From Synchiropus splendidus (lineage: Eukaryota; Chordata; Actinopteri; Syngnathiformes; Callionymidae), in contig NC_071334.1 of NCBI RefSeq assembly GCF_027744825.2, positions 65,384,937 through 65,448,936 on the forward strand: a DNA stretch of 64,000 bases, written 5' to 3'. Made by a program: the position numbers and the translations under genes. The first letter of the stretch is position 1. Each line of letters opens with the position of its first letter. The notes under the pieces were generated by a model. It was given only the letters and a program-made list of their open reading frames with translations. It did not search any database and was not told where the DNA came from. This document shows positions 26,521 through 36,908 of this stretch, in pieces.

Positions 26521-26830
26521 TCAGCAGCCATTTTGCCCTCCGACGGGGAAGAGAAATTAGGCTAGCACTTTAGCAGCAGTCCACCGTCTTTTACCTCAGT
26601 TGCCAACTAATAGATGGAAAAATGAAAATCAATTGGTTCAGCCTCGCTCCTTCCCTGCAAACTAACCACATTTGGTGTCAATTAATGTCAGCACGCTCGG
26701 GCTTTTACGCGTCCCATGCAAAGGGCACCGCAGATCTGTTCTACAGACAACGGCAAATAAGCTACTCTCTCTTTGGAAAGGCTTTTTCTGGCAATAGTGA
26801 ACCAATAATTGAATTATGATTGACATCGCA
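26521..26830. promoter_or_regulatory. Candidate conserved noncoding block
   Basis: Repeat-free, balanced composition, with motifs such as GTGTCAATTAATGTCAGC, CCAATAATTGAATTATG and AGCCATTTTGCCC. A 65-codon plus frame (26622-26819) overlaps it but resembles no protein. The regulatory role is an inference. Confidence 0.25.
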
Positions 26831-26914
26831 GGGTCAAAATCTGCATAGTTACCTCCGCCGAGTCACGTGTTAGTTGGTATCTCTCTGCTCATCTATACAT
26901 CTTGTGTGTTTCCC

Positions 26915-27170
26915 AGAAGACTATGACTTCCACGATGCACTGTTCTCCCTCCTGCCATCCGGCAGACGGTTCCGCAGCATCCGATGCAGAACTCAGGAAT
27001 AGTTTGGTTCCTGGTGCTGTCAGGCTGCTGAATACTGTTTATTTGTTTATTTGTACATCTTCTGGACTAGTATTTATCTAACATTTATTTATTTGTGGAC
27101 ATATAGAAATCGTTGCCATAATATGATGATATGTTTTTGTGCAATGACAATAAAGAAATGAACAGTTGAT
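26915..27170 (+). mobile_element. LINE 3' tail, Rex1/L2/CR1 group
   Basis: Encodes a decayed C-terminal tail like LLPSGRRFRSIRCRTQ, then, after a shift, a VRLLN-like end, followed by a short T-rich 3' UTR ending TGTGCAATGACAATAAAG, a typical end for this LINE group. Only about 250 bases survive, as expected for heavy 5' truncation. It is related to, but not the same subfamily as, the copies at 4800, 36374 and 58160. Confidence 0.7.
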
Positions 27171-27999
27171 TCTGTTTGGTGAGTGTTTTCAAGTTTTATC
27201 TGGATCCAGGACGACTTGCAAGGATTTGTCACTGCCTTGTAATGGATTCTTCAGCTGGAGCTCGGACACCCTGCTGGCTTCCAATAAGTACTGCAAATAG
27301 ATAGAATACCAGAAGGTAACTTCCAGAAACACAGCAAACATGCAAATCAGTGACATAAATCAATATGACTGGTGACCAAATGTGTTCGTAATGTGCATTA
27401 AATTATCACTTTTAGTTTTTTTTCTTTGAAATATGCAGTTCCTACAGTATACTAGGCTCCATATTTGCAGCTGGGTTAATATCGACTAAAATTGTGAGAA
27501 CCTTGGCAATAATGGACAGGATTCAACGCTGAAGATATGATTTCATTCTCATTTGGCTGTGGCTAAAACAAGTGTGAGAATAATCCAATCTTGAAACTTG
27601 AATCATAGAAGGTATATTATTGAGTGAACCGTGTATACCACTTTATTAATCCTGATGTTTCAATTGTGATACCTCCAAGTTGATGCCTCCTCTGAACAAT
27701 ATTCTTCATAATTCATAATTTGTTTTCTTCATGTGTGCTCTCCCATTTCTGCTTGATATTAATCGAGGGCTCTTTTAGCACAGTGACAAGAGGGATTTTA
27801 TTTCTATTCTAAATTGCCCCAGCATAGTTATTGTGTAGCAACACCAAGAGCAACAATAATATTCATGATCATCAGGGTCATCATCTCATTGTTAACATTG
27901 ACTTCCACAGACATATGCATTCCATGAACCACGAATACTAGATACTACATAAGTACTATACACTATGTTGCCTGCTATTATATTGGCTTTTGCCATAAA
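27171..27999. other. Unique stretch, nothing recognised
   Basis: AT-rich sequence between a LINE tail and the ATT array. No family recognised. Confidence 0.4.
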
Positions 28000-28109
28000 C
28001 TTAATAATAATAATACTGAAAATACTACTACTTCTACTAATAATAATAATAATAGTTGTATTATTATTATTATTATTATTATTAAAGGGACGCGCTCTTA
28101 CAAATGTCC

Positions 28110-28152
<43 letters not shown>

Positions 28153-28225
28153 AGGAACGCGCTCTTACAAATGTCCTTATTATTATTATTATTATTATTA
28201 AAGGGACGCGCTCTTACAAATGTCC

Positions 28226-28277
<52 letters not shown>

Positions 28278-28350
28278 AGGAACGCGCTCTTACAAATGTC
28301 CTTATTATTATTATTATTATTATTAAAGGAACGCGCTCTTACAAATGTCC

Positions 28351-28381
<31 letters not shown>
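28000..28381. repeat. Composite (ATT)n minisatellite with five 26-bp islands
   Basis: Runs of ATT are broken by five copies of an island reading AAAGGRACGCGCTCTTACAA then ATGTCC, starting near 28084, 28151, 28200, 28276 and 28325. Island spacing is 67, 49, 76 and 49 bases, set only by the length of the ATT runs. The islands vary at one site (AAAGGGAC or AAAGGAAC). Frames through it give Ile, Leu or Tyr runs. Confidence 0.95.
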
Positions 28382-28382
<1 letters not shown>

Positions 28383-29320
28383 TAAGTGACTTAGTCCACC
28401 AGTCATGTCTTCTCCCATATCTCTATTTATTATTTTAGCATTTTCTGACTGATATTTCACTCACATTTTCCCATAAAAATTACTTTTTGAACAATTGAAT
28501 TGATGATGTTCCAGGGTTCCTATCAAAGACGGAACATATGGAATCTTTGCATTCTTTCAAGCAAATTAAATTCAAAACACAATTCTCTCCCTCATGTGGA
28601 TATGGTATTTTGGTTGTTTTTTTTTTTTTTTTGAGAAATAAAGATGGGAAACAAGAAGCTGCATTATTCTTGCAAAGCAAATATCTAAATGTTCTCTGAA
28701 TCAGCGACTCCATGCTCCAGAATAACGTCTTATTCATCATTTCGCCTGCTTTATGGACGGAGGAGTGTATAACATTTGCATGCACTTTAGGTCAGTCAAG
28801 GCCTGGGCAGTGAATGTCTCATGCCAGTGGCTTTACAAGCTCATTTCAAATGTCTCTTTTCATCTCAGCTGGCTGCAATCACAAAAAAATGTCGGGGAAA
28901 TAAAGTCCATTGATTTCTTGAGGTCATTTTCTTTTTGTTTTTGCTGTGCAAGTGTCACAAGTGATCTTTTCAGATAATACCCTGGGAAAATGAAAACGCT
29001 GCTACCACGGTGCCTGACTGCGGCGCACAGACTTCATTAAATTGTTTGGCCCAACCAAAACTTTTCACACTGTCCTTCCATTTCACCGACTCACAATCTT
29101 AACACCCTATTAAGTGAATTTACATGGCATATGCTTGATGTTCTTCAGGATATTTAGGCTCATGAACGCTCACTGATGTAATATATCTATATTTATTTGA
29201 CGTCACTGACTACGACTCCCACATTTTCTGTTGGCCATGAAAGCATATGCTAATTCAAACCGGCGTACAAAAACTTGTTTTATCTCACTGAAATTATTTC
29301 TGTCCTTATCTATTCTGAAC
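28382..29320. other. Unique stretch with a mixed-composition block at 28980-29190
   Basis: Poly-T at 28617-28632. The part from 28980 is repeat-free and could be conserved noncoding sequence, but I have no direct evidence. No gene recognised. Confidence 0.3.
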
Positions 29321-29485
29321 AGAGGGGATCAACGCAGCCCTCGCCAATCGAGATCACTGATATCCAGGCAGCAATGAGAACTGTGAGTGTACTTTGACAG
29401 TGATCACATGAATAAATATGAAGGGAGATGGTGTAAGATGGAAGTCCTTCTCATCAAAGAATGGCAAAGTGACTTTCCACCAGTG
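29321..29485 (+). repeat. Dispersed or paralogous noncoding pair, copy 1
   Basis: Starts AGAGGGGATC and contains ATCACTGATATCCAGGCAG and GATCACATGAATAAATATGA. The same elements occur in the same order at 34650-34825. Similarity is clear but diverged, with small insertions. It is not coding. Confidence 0.75.
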
Positions 29486-29774
29486 TGTTTGTATTTTGAC
29501 ACCTCGTCGTTCTATATGTATTTATTGTTCTTTTTATAATGATTCGTATTACTATTGATATTAATCCCATGTGTCTTTGTCACAATAGTCATCACATTAG
29601 TTATCAATTTAGAACTTCACTTATTGCCTCCTGATCATCATACAGTGACCCTATACACATACCATCATCCCGTTGAACGGGTACATATCACCCACTCATA
29701 TGGACCAGTAGGCTCCTCCTGTATCCACTGGTTGGTACGAAAGGTTGTTATGGCGCATTCTATGAGCGCCTCCT
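29486..29774. other. Unique stretch, nothing recognised
   Basis: AT-rich sequence up to the start of the RTE-like LINE remnant. Confidence 0.4.
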
Positions 29775-30495
29775 AGTTGTGTTCATCACTTTTATGGACA
29801 GAATTTCTAGGCGTAGCCAGGGGTCGGAGGGGATCCGGTTCGGGAACCACAGAATTTCATCTCTGCTATTTGCGGACGATGCTGTTCTGCTGGCCTCATA
29901 GGACCGGGACCTTCAGCATGCACTGGGCAGCGTGCTGAGTGTGAAGCAGCCGGGATAAGGATCAGCACCTCCAAGTCTGAGGCCATGGTTCTCCACTGGA
30001 ATAAGGTGGTTTGCTCTCTCTCCGGGTCGGTGGAGAGTTCTTGCCCCAAGTGGTGGAGTTTAAGTGTCTCGGGGTCTTGTTCTCGAGTGAGGGAAAAGGG
30101 GAGTGTGAGATTGATAGACAGGTTGGTGCAGCGGCAGCAGTGATGCGGTCGCTGTATCGGACCGTTGTGGTGAAGAGGGAGCTGAGTCACAAGACGAAGC
30201 TCTGGATTTACCGATCGATCTACGTTCCTACCCTCACCTATGGTCATGAGCTTTGGGTAATGACCGAAAGGATGAGATCGCGGATATAAGCGGCTGAGAT
30301 GAGTTTCCTCCGCAGGGTGGCTGGGCGCGGCCTTAGAGATAGGGTGAGGAGTTCGGTCATCCGGGAGGAGCTCGGGCAGCACATTGAGAGGAACCAGCTG
30401 AGGTGGCTCGGCATCTGATCCGGATGCCACCTGGACGCCTCCCTGGGGAGGTGTTCCGGGCATGTCCTACCGGGAGGAGACCCCGGGGAAGAGAT
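29775..30495 (+). mobile_element. RTE-like LINE remnant (distal RT and C-terminal region)
   Basis: The plus strand encodes MDR-SRR, then LLFADDAVLLAS with the catalytic FADD motif of reverse transcriptase, then STSKSEAMVLHWNKV, VVEFKCLGVLFSSEG, AVMRSLYRTVVVKREL, YRSIYVPTLTYGHELWV and MSFLRRVAG, in the usual order for fish RTE-type LINEs. It is broken by a stop after LLAS, a small deletion near 29930, a stop at 30287-30289 and a single-base deletion near 30415. It is dead and truncated at both ends. The clade name is from memory of the motif style. Confidence 0.85.
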
Positions 30496-31230
30496 TATGT
30501 CTGCTGTACTAAAATAAGTATTGCATTCTTTCCCTTGTAAGTCAAGCCAGTGTGTATTAAAATAAACAATACTAATAAAACATTTAACTGTACAGCACAG
30601 AGAAAGTGCACCCTTCACTGGCTGTAATGGTTTAAAATTGGCAGGTCTCAGACAGTGCTCTTGGGCAGTCACAAGCAAGTGTTCTGCGTATCAGGCCGCT
30701 GGGCTTTGCCAATTTCAAGTTAACACGGCTTTCATGACTTTCCCCTTCCTCTGGCAAGGTGGAGCCTCCTAGTTCGATGAAGATTTATTTCTTCACATTC
30801 ACACATAGAAAAGGTTGAAATCTAATTGATATCCATGGCTAGGTGATTTTTTTTTTCCAAAAGAATTGGTAATATCCTTAAAACATTTGCTTCATATTAA
30901 GCATATGATATGTGAAGAATTGATCGAGGAGGCACTAAACCTGTCTATTTATTTTAATTATGAGCCATCACCTTGTGCAATCAATTCTCTAGAACTTGTA
31001 TTGTCATATGTTGGATTTAGGTTTCATTTCACTATGATGATTTTTTTTGATGATGATTTTTTTTTTTTTTTCGACAGTTTCCATCAAATAGAATGCAGGA
31101 GAGGCATAAAAATGAATAAATAAAAAGAGACAATTACTTTCAAATGTCACAATAAGATATCCACCAGTCTTTGAGCTTCTCAAACTGTACTGGAAGATTG
31201 CATGACCATCATTGTGCAATGGAATCCTTG
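30496..31230. other. Unique AT-rich stretch, nothing recognised
   Basis: Includes T-rich runs at 31040-31071. Short frames only. Confidence 0.4.
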
Positions 31231-31253
31231 AAAGAAAAAAAATAAATAAATAA

Positions 31254-31344
<91 letters not shown>
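31231..31344. repeat. (AAAT)n then (AT)43 microsatellite
   Basis: A-rich and AAAT units (31231-31257) run into an 87-base alternating TA tract (31258-31344). Confidence 0.95.
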
Positions 31345-31350
<6 letters not shown>

Positions 31351-31599
31351 GATTATATCATGTTACTCTTTTTTTTTTTCATTTGCATTTTGCTAGTTTA
31401 CACTTGCATCTTCAAGTGATGTTCGAAGTTTGAAGCTGTTGCCTGGTTGTCCGTGATCTCAGCGCTGTGGGTCTTGCACTCTGCCCTTCACCATTTGGAC
31501 TGAGAGTGGACATTTAAAAAAACAAATTAAATTACTCTCTGAATGTCCCCCATCATGTTGACCTGATGCCCTGAGATGTGCACAGTGGTGACTCATGGT

Positions 31600-31850
31600 G
31601 GATTGATCACATCATGACTCACTCACTCACTCGCAGCGCTGAAGCCGGGCAGTGTTCGATATGACTAGTTTTCTATAAAAAACTGAAAAATCCAAAACCT
31701 GCAACACTCAAGTCATTGATGATATTCCGTCTCAAGTAAAGTCCAAGACTTTAACTTTCAAGTTCAGTCACAAGAAGCCATGAAAACAGCAACTCGAGTC
31801 GTCTTGAGTCCGAGTCACTCCAACTTGAGCCCTCATCTCTAGCTGGGCTT
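31600..31850. repeat. Dispersed repeat with CTCGAGTC / CTTGAGTC motifs
   Basis: Degenerate AACTCGAGTC, GTCTTGAGTCCGAGTCACTC and CCTCATCTCTAGCTGGGC stretches match a repeat type I know from fish genomes (AGTCTCAAGTCGAGTC-like). No TIRs were identified and the boundaries are approximate. Confidence 0.4.
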
Positions 31851-31909
31851 ATGGTGTTCCTTGATACCTGTTATTACTACTCTACTCTTAGGAGGCCACT
31901 CATGATGGT

Positions 31910-32073
31910 TTGATTAGTTTCATGAAACATTGTCCTGATATTCAGAAGCCGCGAGGTGGCACTCTCTGCTCAACAATATTTGGCTTTGAATAACTACTTC
32001 AGTGAAAAAAAAAAACATCATGTTTGAACCAAGTGCATCACCTACTAGTTCATTGTTTCATAAAACCTGATCA
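31910..32073 (-). mobile_element. Foldback/MITE family, full-length but diverged copy
   Basis: Left end TTGATTAGTTTCATGAAACA and right end TTTCATAAAACCTGATCAAC are inverted repeats. The interior has TTTGGCTTTGAATAACTACTT as in the 16875 copy, which sets the minus orientation. An A-run (32007-32017) lies inside. The outer terminus extends to about 32087, where GACTTGTTGATCAGG (reverse strand) matches GACTGGTTGATGAGG at the left of the 16875 copy. Confidence 0.75.
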
Positions 32074-32089
32074 ACAAGTCACCACTGCT

Positions 32090-32900
32090 CCGTATGTGTC
32101 ACATTCAGGGAATAAATGGACATCATTTTGTGGCACTCGCCACAAAACATGCTCCTAGTGCAAGTCATAAAGGTTCAACATGCAAGGTGCTTAAAAGACT
32201 TGCCCACTTTGCAGAACGAATGTCCAACAAAATGTCTGAAAAACGCCCATACAATTATTGTGAAATTGCAAAACTAGCATTAAATGCATCACCTTTGGTC
32301 AAGCTATTAATTCAACAGTGCATTTTACATCCTGTTCATAATATGAATCCCCCACATCTGTCACTTGCAAAACATAAAAAGGTGCATAATGCTCTGCTGT
32401 GGGTCTGGAAGAATTATCATCATTTGCATAATTCATCGACCTGCGAGGCAGACACATCTATCAGTGCTACAATGACTTGCTGCTATGGAATTTTAAATAT
32501 TACCTGTTAGAATACACACAGCATATTTACTGAGGCAATTTGTTCCCGGTGCATTTTGTTGAGTGGTCACAATCGCAAACACGCCCGGGACCCGCGGCTC
32601 CCGACAACAACCTGATGGGGTAATAATTGCTCGATTTCTGAATAGTGTGTGAAGTTTGTTTGGGGGACGAGAGGAATAAAAGCGCTGACTCTGCAAAAAC
32701 ATGGCTTACTGTGCTGCGTGAAGCGGTGGAGTCATAATGGCATCCTGCCAATGACTCGTCGGCTCCGCCGCTTCAAATGCAACGTGGATGGCTAATCAAT
32801 GTGGCACAGATTTCTTTCCAATAAGCCAATAAGAAAGGGTTGATTACTGTCATCATTGTTAATTGAGGCAACTAAAGTACCTGACTCTTTATGTTGCTTT
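32090..32900. promoter_or_regulatory. Best candidate conserved noncoding block
   Basis: About 800 bases of repeat-free, mixed-composition sequence flanked by mobile-element debris. It carries octamer/homeodomain-type motifs (CATCATTTGCATAATTCATC, GGTAATAATTGCTCG, GGCTAATCAATGTGG, TTGTTAATTGAGG). The plus frame 32094-32510 (138 codons) is the longest in this part, but its product (no domain, no signal, odd composition) resembles nothing. I read it as a chance frame in a constrained element. Conservation is inferred, not measured. Confidence 0.35.
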
Positions 32901-33191
32901 GCACTGTATCAGCAAACACGTCGAGATTAGTGCCTAGATGCTGGACGGCGCACCAAATACTTCACGGTATATGATACGAGCCGTTGAGAGACAACTATGT
33001 AAATGTTTGCAAGCTGACCAAAGTCACGAGTAGACATAGCTCAAAATAGTCCTGCGTAATCCCCTGACCAGTTTTTATGATCTTCGCTCCCAATATGATC
33101 CAGTCTTGACGTTGAGATGCCACAACAAGTCAAGATCCTCATCATTTGAGTCTTACTCAACAGCTTTTATCAAGTGTGTGTTTGTCAAGAG
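32901..33191. other. Unique stretch, nothing recognised
   Basis: Leads into the LTR-like block. No repeat or gene recognised. Confidence 0.35.
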
Positions 33192-33882
33192 TATCATGGT
33201 TCGTGCTTTTACTTTGTCACTTCCTGTGTTCCGGATCCTTGTTTTCTTGTTTGCTTTCTCACCCCCTCCAGCTTCATGGCAGCGCAGCTGGTTCTCATTC
33301 AACTGATTGCCTCTTCTTAGATTTATACACCTGGAGAACCAGCATGTGCTGCCAGATGATCATCTTATGTTCTCATGGTACGCCCTCTCTCTTTGCTTGT
33401 GACCCTGTTTATATCTCTGTTTTGCTTTGTGTTCATCTTCTCGTTCTGTCACCTTTGCCACTCTTCTCACTCTATCTCGCTCTCCTATCACTTGCTCCGT
33501 GTTAGCTTCCTCGACTGTTACTCGCTACTTTAGTTCAGTGTGTGCTAGTTATTTTCTCGGTTAGAGTGTTTGTTTTCACCTCTACCGAGCGTCTTTAGTT
33601 TTGTATTAGCCTCATCAGAGTTATATCCGAGTGCAGAGTTTTCTGTTGTCCCTGTTTGCAGCGCTGTGTATCTCACGCCTGTTTTAGGTATTTTCCTCTC
33701 CCTTCGTGTGTTGTCCTCCGTGCTCCACTTCAGTGTCGTCGCCCTCAGTTTAGATTTCTGTCTGTATTATTTTGTGTTTATTGTAATAAATCTTGTGATT
33801 AACTGTTAACCTCGCTTGTCCGAGTCCATTGTGAGTTCAAAGTCATCTGCTCTAGGGTCACCTTAGCTTAGCAGTCGTGACA
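33192..33882 (+). mobile_element. LTR-like block (solo LTR, gypsy-type)
   Basis: Starts TATCATGGTTCGTGC and ends GTCGTGACA, forming imperfect short terminal inverted repeats (TGTCACGAC-like). A TATA-like TTTATACA lies at 33322, followed by the ACACCTGGAGAACCAGCA shared with 7587-7610. A long T-rich transcribed region follows, then an AATAAA at 33785-33790. About 690 bases is a normal LTR length. No internal gag/pol is present. I see no clear target-site duplication. Confidence 0.6.
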
Positions 33883-34311
33883 ATGACTAGTGATAAGTAA
33901 ATATGCTTAATATACATAATACAAAATTCTATACATCCAGAATTGCATAAAAAGATAGAAAATAAACAAATGATCGGACAATCGACAGTCAGTGACATCA
34001 CTTTACTGTTTCCAGTACTGAGCAGAAAGGGGCATCGGAATCATTCCCTCATGCAACAAGGGTGGATCAGCCTGGAACTGATGTAACATTGCCATTCAAC
34101 ATGTCCATGTCTTGAGTGTTTAACATATCGCTGATATATCAACATTCTAACTCTGTTGCCATGTTTCGGAATTTCATGATTCGGAAGTTGCTAAGCACAG
34201 TTTCTGAATCTCAGATCATGTTTTACAAGTTGAATATCTTAATGGTTCATCTGTGAGGATAGCAGGAAAGCTTTCTTTAATGAATTTTACAAAGTTGGCA
34301 ACAGTTTTCTA
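33883..34311. other. Unique stretch, nothing recognised
   Basis: AT-rich sequence between the LTR-like block and a (CA)n tract. Confidence 0.4.
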
Positions 34312-34333
34312 CACACACACACACACACACACA
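34312..34333. repeat. (CA)11 microsatellite
   Basis: Short pure CA run. Confidence 0.9.
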
Positions 34334-34399
34334 GAGTTATTGGTGCATTTCTTTGGTGTGTATTGTATCATTTTAGAGTCTATGATAAGTAAAGAACAT

Positions 34400-34568
34400 C
34401 ACAACATTTTCACTACAGATATCAATCGATCTTTTTTTTTTTTTTTTTTCAGCCACTCAAATGTTGAACACATGTTTATTTATTACTTGTATTTCTAGCA
34501 TCACCTAAAAGAAAGCAAGTCAAGAAGGGAAGTGCTGGAATCAGCTTTTTTCCCTAAACAAATATCAC
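34400..34568 (+). repeat. Local duplication B, copy 1
   Basis: Contains TTTTCACTACAGATATCAAT, a poly-T run (34432-34450), GCCACTCAAATGTTGAACAC, TTATTTATTACTTGTATTTC and CACCTAAAAGAAAGCAAG. All recur in order at 35756-35952. Confidence 0.85.
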
Positions 34569-34649
34569 GACAACACATTCAACTTCATTAGCAGCTTTGT
34601 GTTCCGCAACATTTTCTCTAATTCTTGGATTTGCTATTCTTATCCTTTA

Positions 34650-34825
34650 AGAGGGGATGAACACTCTCAGCACCAATTCCAATCACTGATATCCAGGCAG
34701 AACCGAGGGACTCCAACGTTCCTTGACAATGATCACATGAATAAATATGAAGGAAGATAGTGTATGATGGAAGCTGCCGAAAAGTCCTTCAAATCAAAGA
34801 GCCAGAGAGAATTTTCGACGAGTGG
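34650..34825 (+). repeat. Dispersed or paralogous noncoding pair, copy 2
   Basis: Partner of 29321-29485: AGAGGGGATGAAC, AATCACTGATATCCAGGCAG and ATGATCACATGAATAAATAT in the same order and orientation, 5.3 kb downstream. It lies directly after duplication B copy 1, whereas the other copy does not. Confidence 0.75.
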
Positions 34826-35093
34826 CTAAACGTGCCTCACTGACTTTCCCACATGAAACCAGGTTACATGAGATTTATCAAATCCCCAAATGCAGTGCAG
34901 ATATATCCGAGTGCTGTGAAGCACCGCTATGTCGTGGAACTGCCTGGGAAGCATAGACTTGAATGAGAAAGGAGTGTGTGCACGTATGCGTTTGTGTATC
35001 GATTAAGCTGTGCTTTTTCCTCTTTTCACATCAGAAACGTAAGAATTGTCAGTGTTTTAATGACTTGCCACTGCAAAATAGTCACCATGAAAA

Positions 35094-35690
35094 CTAGGGC
35101 TGTCCGATATTGACATTTTGCCGATATCCAATATGCTGATATTTTCCAAATGCATGATTAAATATTGCTTTTGTGATGCCTTTATTTAGTGTCTATGTTC
35201 AAGGTTCGAACACTGAAGTTACACAAAAACATCTCAGGCAGGGTCCCCCACACTTTTTCAATTTATAAAGGAGCAAGTCAAAATTATATACCCACCATTT
35301 GGCAGCTGAGACACAAGATGTGAATTTCTTTATAAATAGTGGGTCAGGGTGTGGTTCACTCACTGATACTTCTCAGTGTCCGCTTATACTGAAGGTGGGC
35401 TGGTTGGACTGAAAGCACTGCGGTTCTGGGGTGGCTGTTGTGAGGAGGAGGAGGAGAGGCAGCCATCCCCGGCTCATGGAGGATACACCGGGGATAGACA
35501 TGGCAGGTGTGAAAAGCATATTGAGCGCTGTAATGTGGATAAAATGCCTGCAGTTTCTGATGTGACGGTGGTGCAGAGTATCATAGCAAGTGTTCAATGT
35601 TCATTTCACCTCTCCTTGGCTGAGCTCACTGTCAAGAGCAAATATATGTTTGGAAACATATTAAATTGGGCCAATATTATTGGTTGAATT
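35094..35690. mobile_element. Non-autonomous DNA element (hAT-like)
   Basis: Begins ACTAGGGCTGTCCGATATTG with several CCGATATCC-type repeats, the start of a familiar fish element class. It ends with TTAAATTGGGCCAATATTAT, which pairs loosely with the start. The interior includes a GA-rich GGAGGAGGAGG stretch and CCTTGGCTGAGCTCACTGTC. It has no transposase frame. The class is from memory. Confidence 0.5.
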
Positions 35691-35691
35691 G

Positions 35692-35694
<3 letters not shown>

Positions 35695-35755
<61 letters not shown>
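35695..35755. repeat. (TA)30 microsatellite
   Basis: Pure TA run of about 61 bases between the hAT-like element and duplication B copy 2. Confidence 0.95.
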
Positions 35756-35757
<2 letters not shown>

Positions 35758-35952
35758 TGACATTTTCACTACAGATATCAATCGATTTTTTTTTTTTTTT
35801 TTATTATTATGATTTTTTTTTTTAGGGACGCCACTCAAATGTTAAACACACTTATGTTTATTTATTACTTGTATTTCTGGTATCACCTAAAAGAAAGCAA
35901 CTCAAGAAGCGAAGTGCTGAAATCAGCTTTTGTTTTCCCCAAATAAATATCA
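35756..35952 (+). repeat. Local duplication B, copy 2
   Basis: Partner of 34400-34568 with the same order of blocks. It has an added T/ATT-rich insertion (35787-35823) and is bounded on both sides by (TA)n tracts (35695-35755 and 35952-35973). Confidence 0.85.
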
Positions 35953-36373
35953 TATATATATATATATATATATGCCTTTGTTCTAAGGCAAGGGCAGATG
36001 AGAGTGGGTTACCACCAAATTGGAAACAACAACTTACTATCAAGGTTTTTGAACATCTTTTCAAGATATCGACTCTCCGCCTTCTTCTTCTTCTATCAGC
36101 TCTCTGGGGTCTCACAGCCCAGGTGCCATCCTTGTTCAATGGAAGCTCACATTCATTGGTCTGGACTGATCCTGGACGGAGCCATTGGCATGATAACCGA
36201 CTTAAGAGAGCATATTTGCGTTCCCCTTATGAAGCACCCATATTTGCTTCAACTTTGATTTCAACCTCAGACCATTTTTAAACAACAGCACAAAGGTTGT
36301 CTTTAATTAAAAGTGTGTCTCTTGATATTCTTCATCATAATGAGCTTCATTCACATGGCAAGAACTACTTCAG
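35953..36373. other. Short (AT)n then unique sequence
   Basis: An AT run at 35952-35973, then unique sequence with no recognised family. The TCTTCTTCTTCT stretch near 36082 is the only simple repeat. Confidence 0.4.
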
Positions 36374-36908
36374 TTCAGAATCAGAATTTAATTTAATTTA
36401 ATTTATTGCCATGGTCAGTGGGGAGCCCAGCAACTAGGAAAGTGTGAGGTGGCAGGCTGCAACCGATCACCTTCTCAGCAGAACGTACGCTGCGCTGCAG
36501 TCTGCTCTTGTCCCTGGAGGTGGCGCTGTTGTACCAGACAGTGATAGAGGAGGCAACTTCGTCGGCAGTTGTAGTTTTCTGAGCTGCCTCAGGAAGAACA
36601 TTCTCTGCTGGGCCTTCCTGATGAGGGACCTGATGGTTGGCTCCCATTTGAGGTCCTCAGTGATGGTGGTTCCTAGGAAGCAGAAGGAGTCCACAATAGG
36701 AATGGGTAAACCAGCCAACATGAGAGGGCACAGAGAAACTGTGACTCTCCTGAAGTCTATGACCATCTCCACTGCCTTCTGGACGTTGAGCTCCAGGTTG
36801 TTGTGGCTGCAGCAGGACACCAGCCGCTCCACCTCCCTCCTGTAAGCCGACTCATCTCCATCTGAGATGAGCCCGATGATGGTGGTGTCATCCGCAAACT
36901 TGTTGGGT
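36374..36908 (-). mobile_element. Rex1/L2-like LINE, 5'-truncated, internally deleted
   Basis: On the minus strand it encodes KFADDTTIIGLISDGDESAY (catalytic FADD near 36895), then NNLELNVQKAVEMVIDFRR, FCFLGTTITEDLKWEP and SLIRKAQQRMFFLRQLRK. It then shows a deletion of about 40 bases relative to the 4800 copy, a frame change and a shortened C-terminal tail. A second deletion joins the body to the 3' UTR (about 36445). The end has ATTGCCATGGTCAGTGGGGA as in the 4800 copy. Its 5' end is truncated just before the FADD motif. Confidence 0.9.

Noticed and set aside
28084..28350. Five 26-bp repeats with spacers, superficially CRISPR-like
   Set aside because: The spacers are (ATT)n of varying length, not unique sequences, there are no cas genes, and the context is a vertebrate genome. 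It is a composite minisatellite.
29807..30463. 218-codon minus-strand frame
   Set aside because: It is antisense to the RTE-like reverse-transcriptase remnant on the plus strand and is a shadow of it.
32094..32510. 138-codon plus-strand frame as a novel gene
   Set aside because: No domain, signal or splice context. Its composition fits a chance frame, and it overlaps sequence better explained as a noncoding block.
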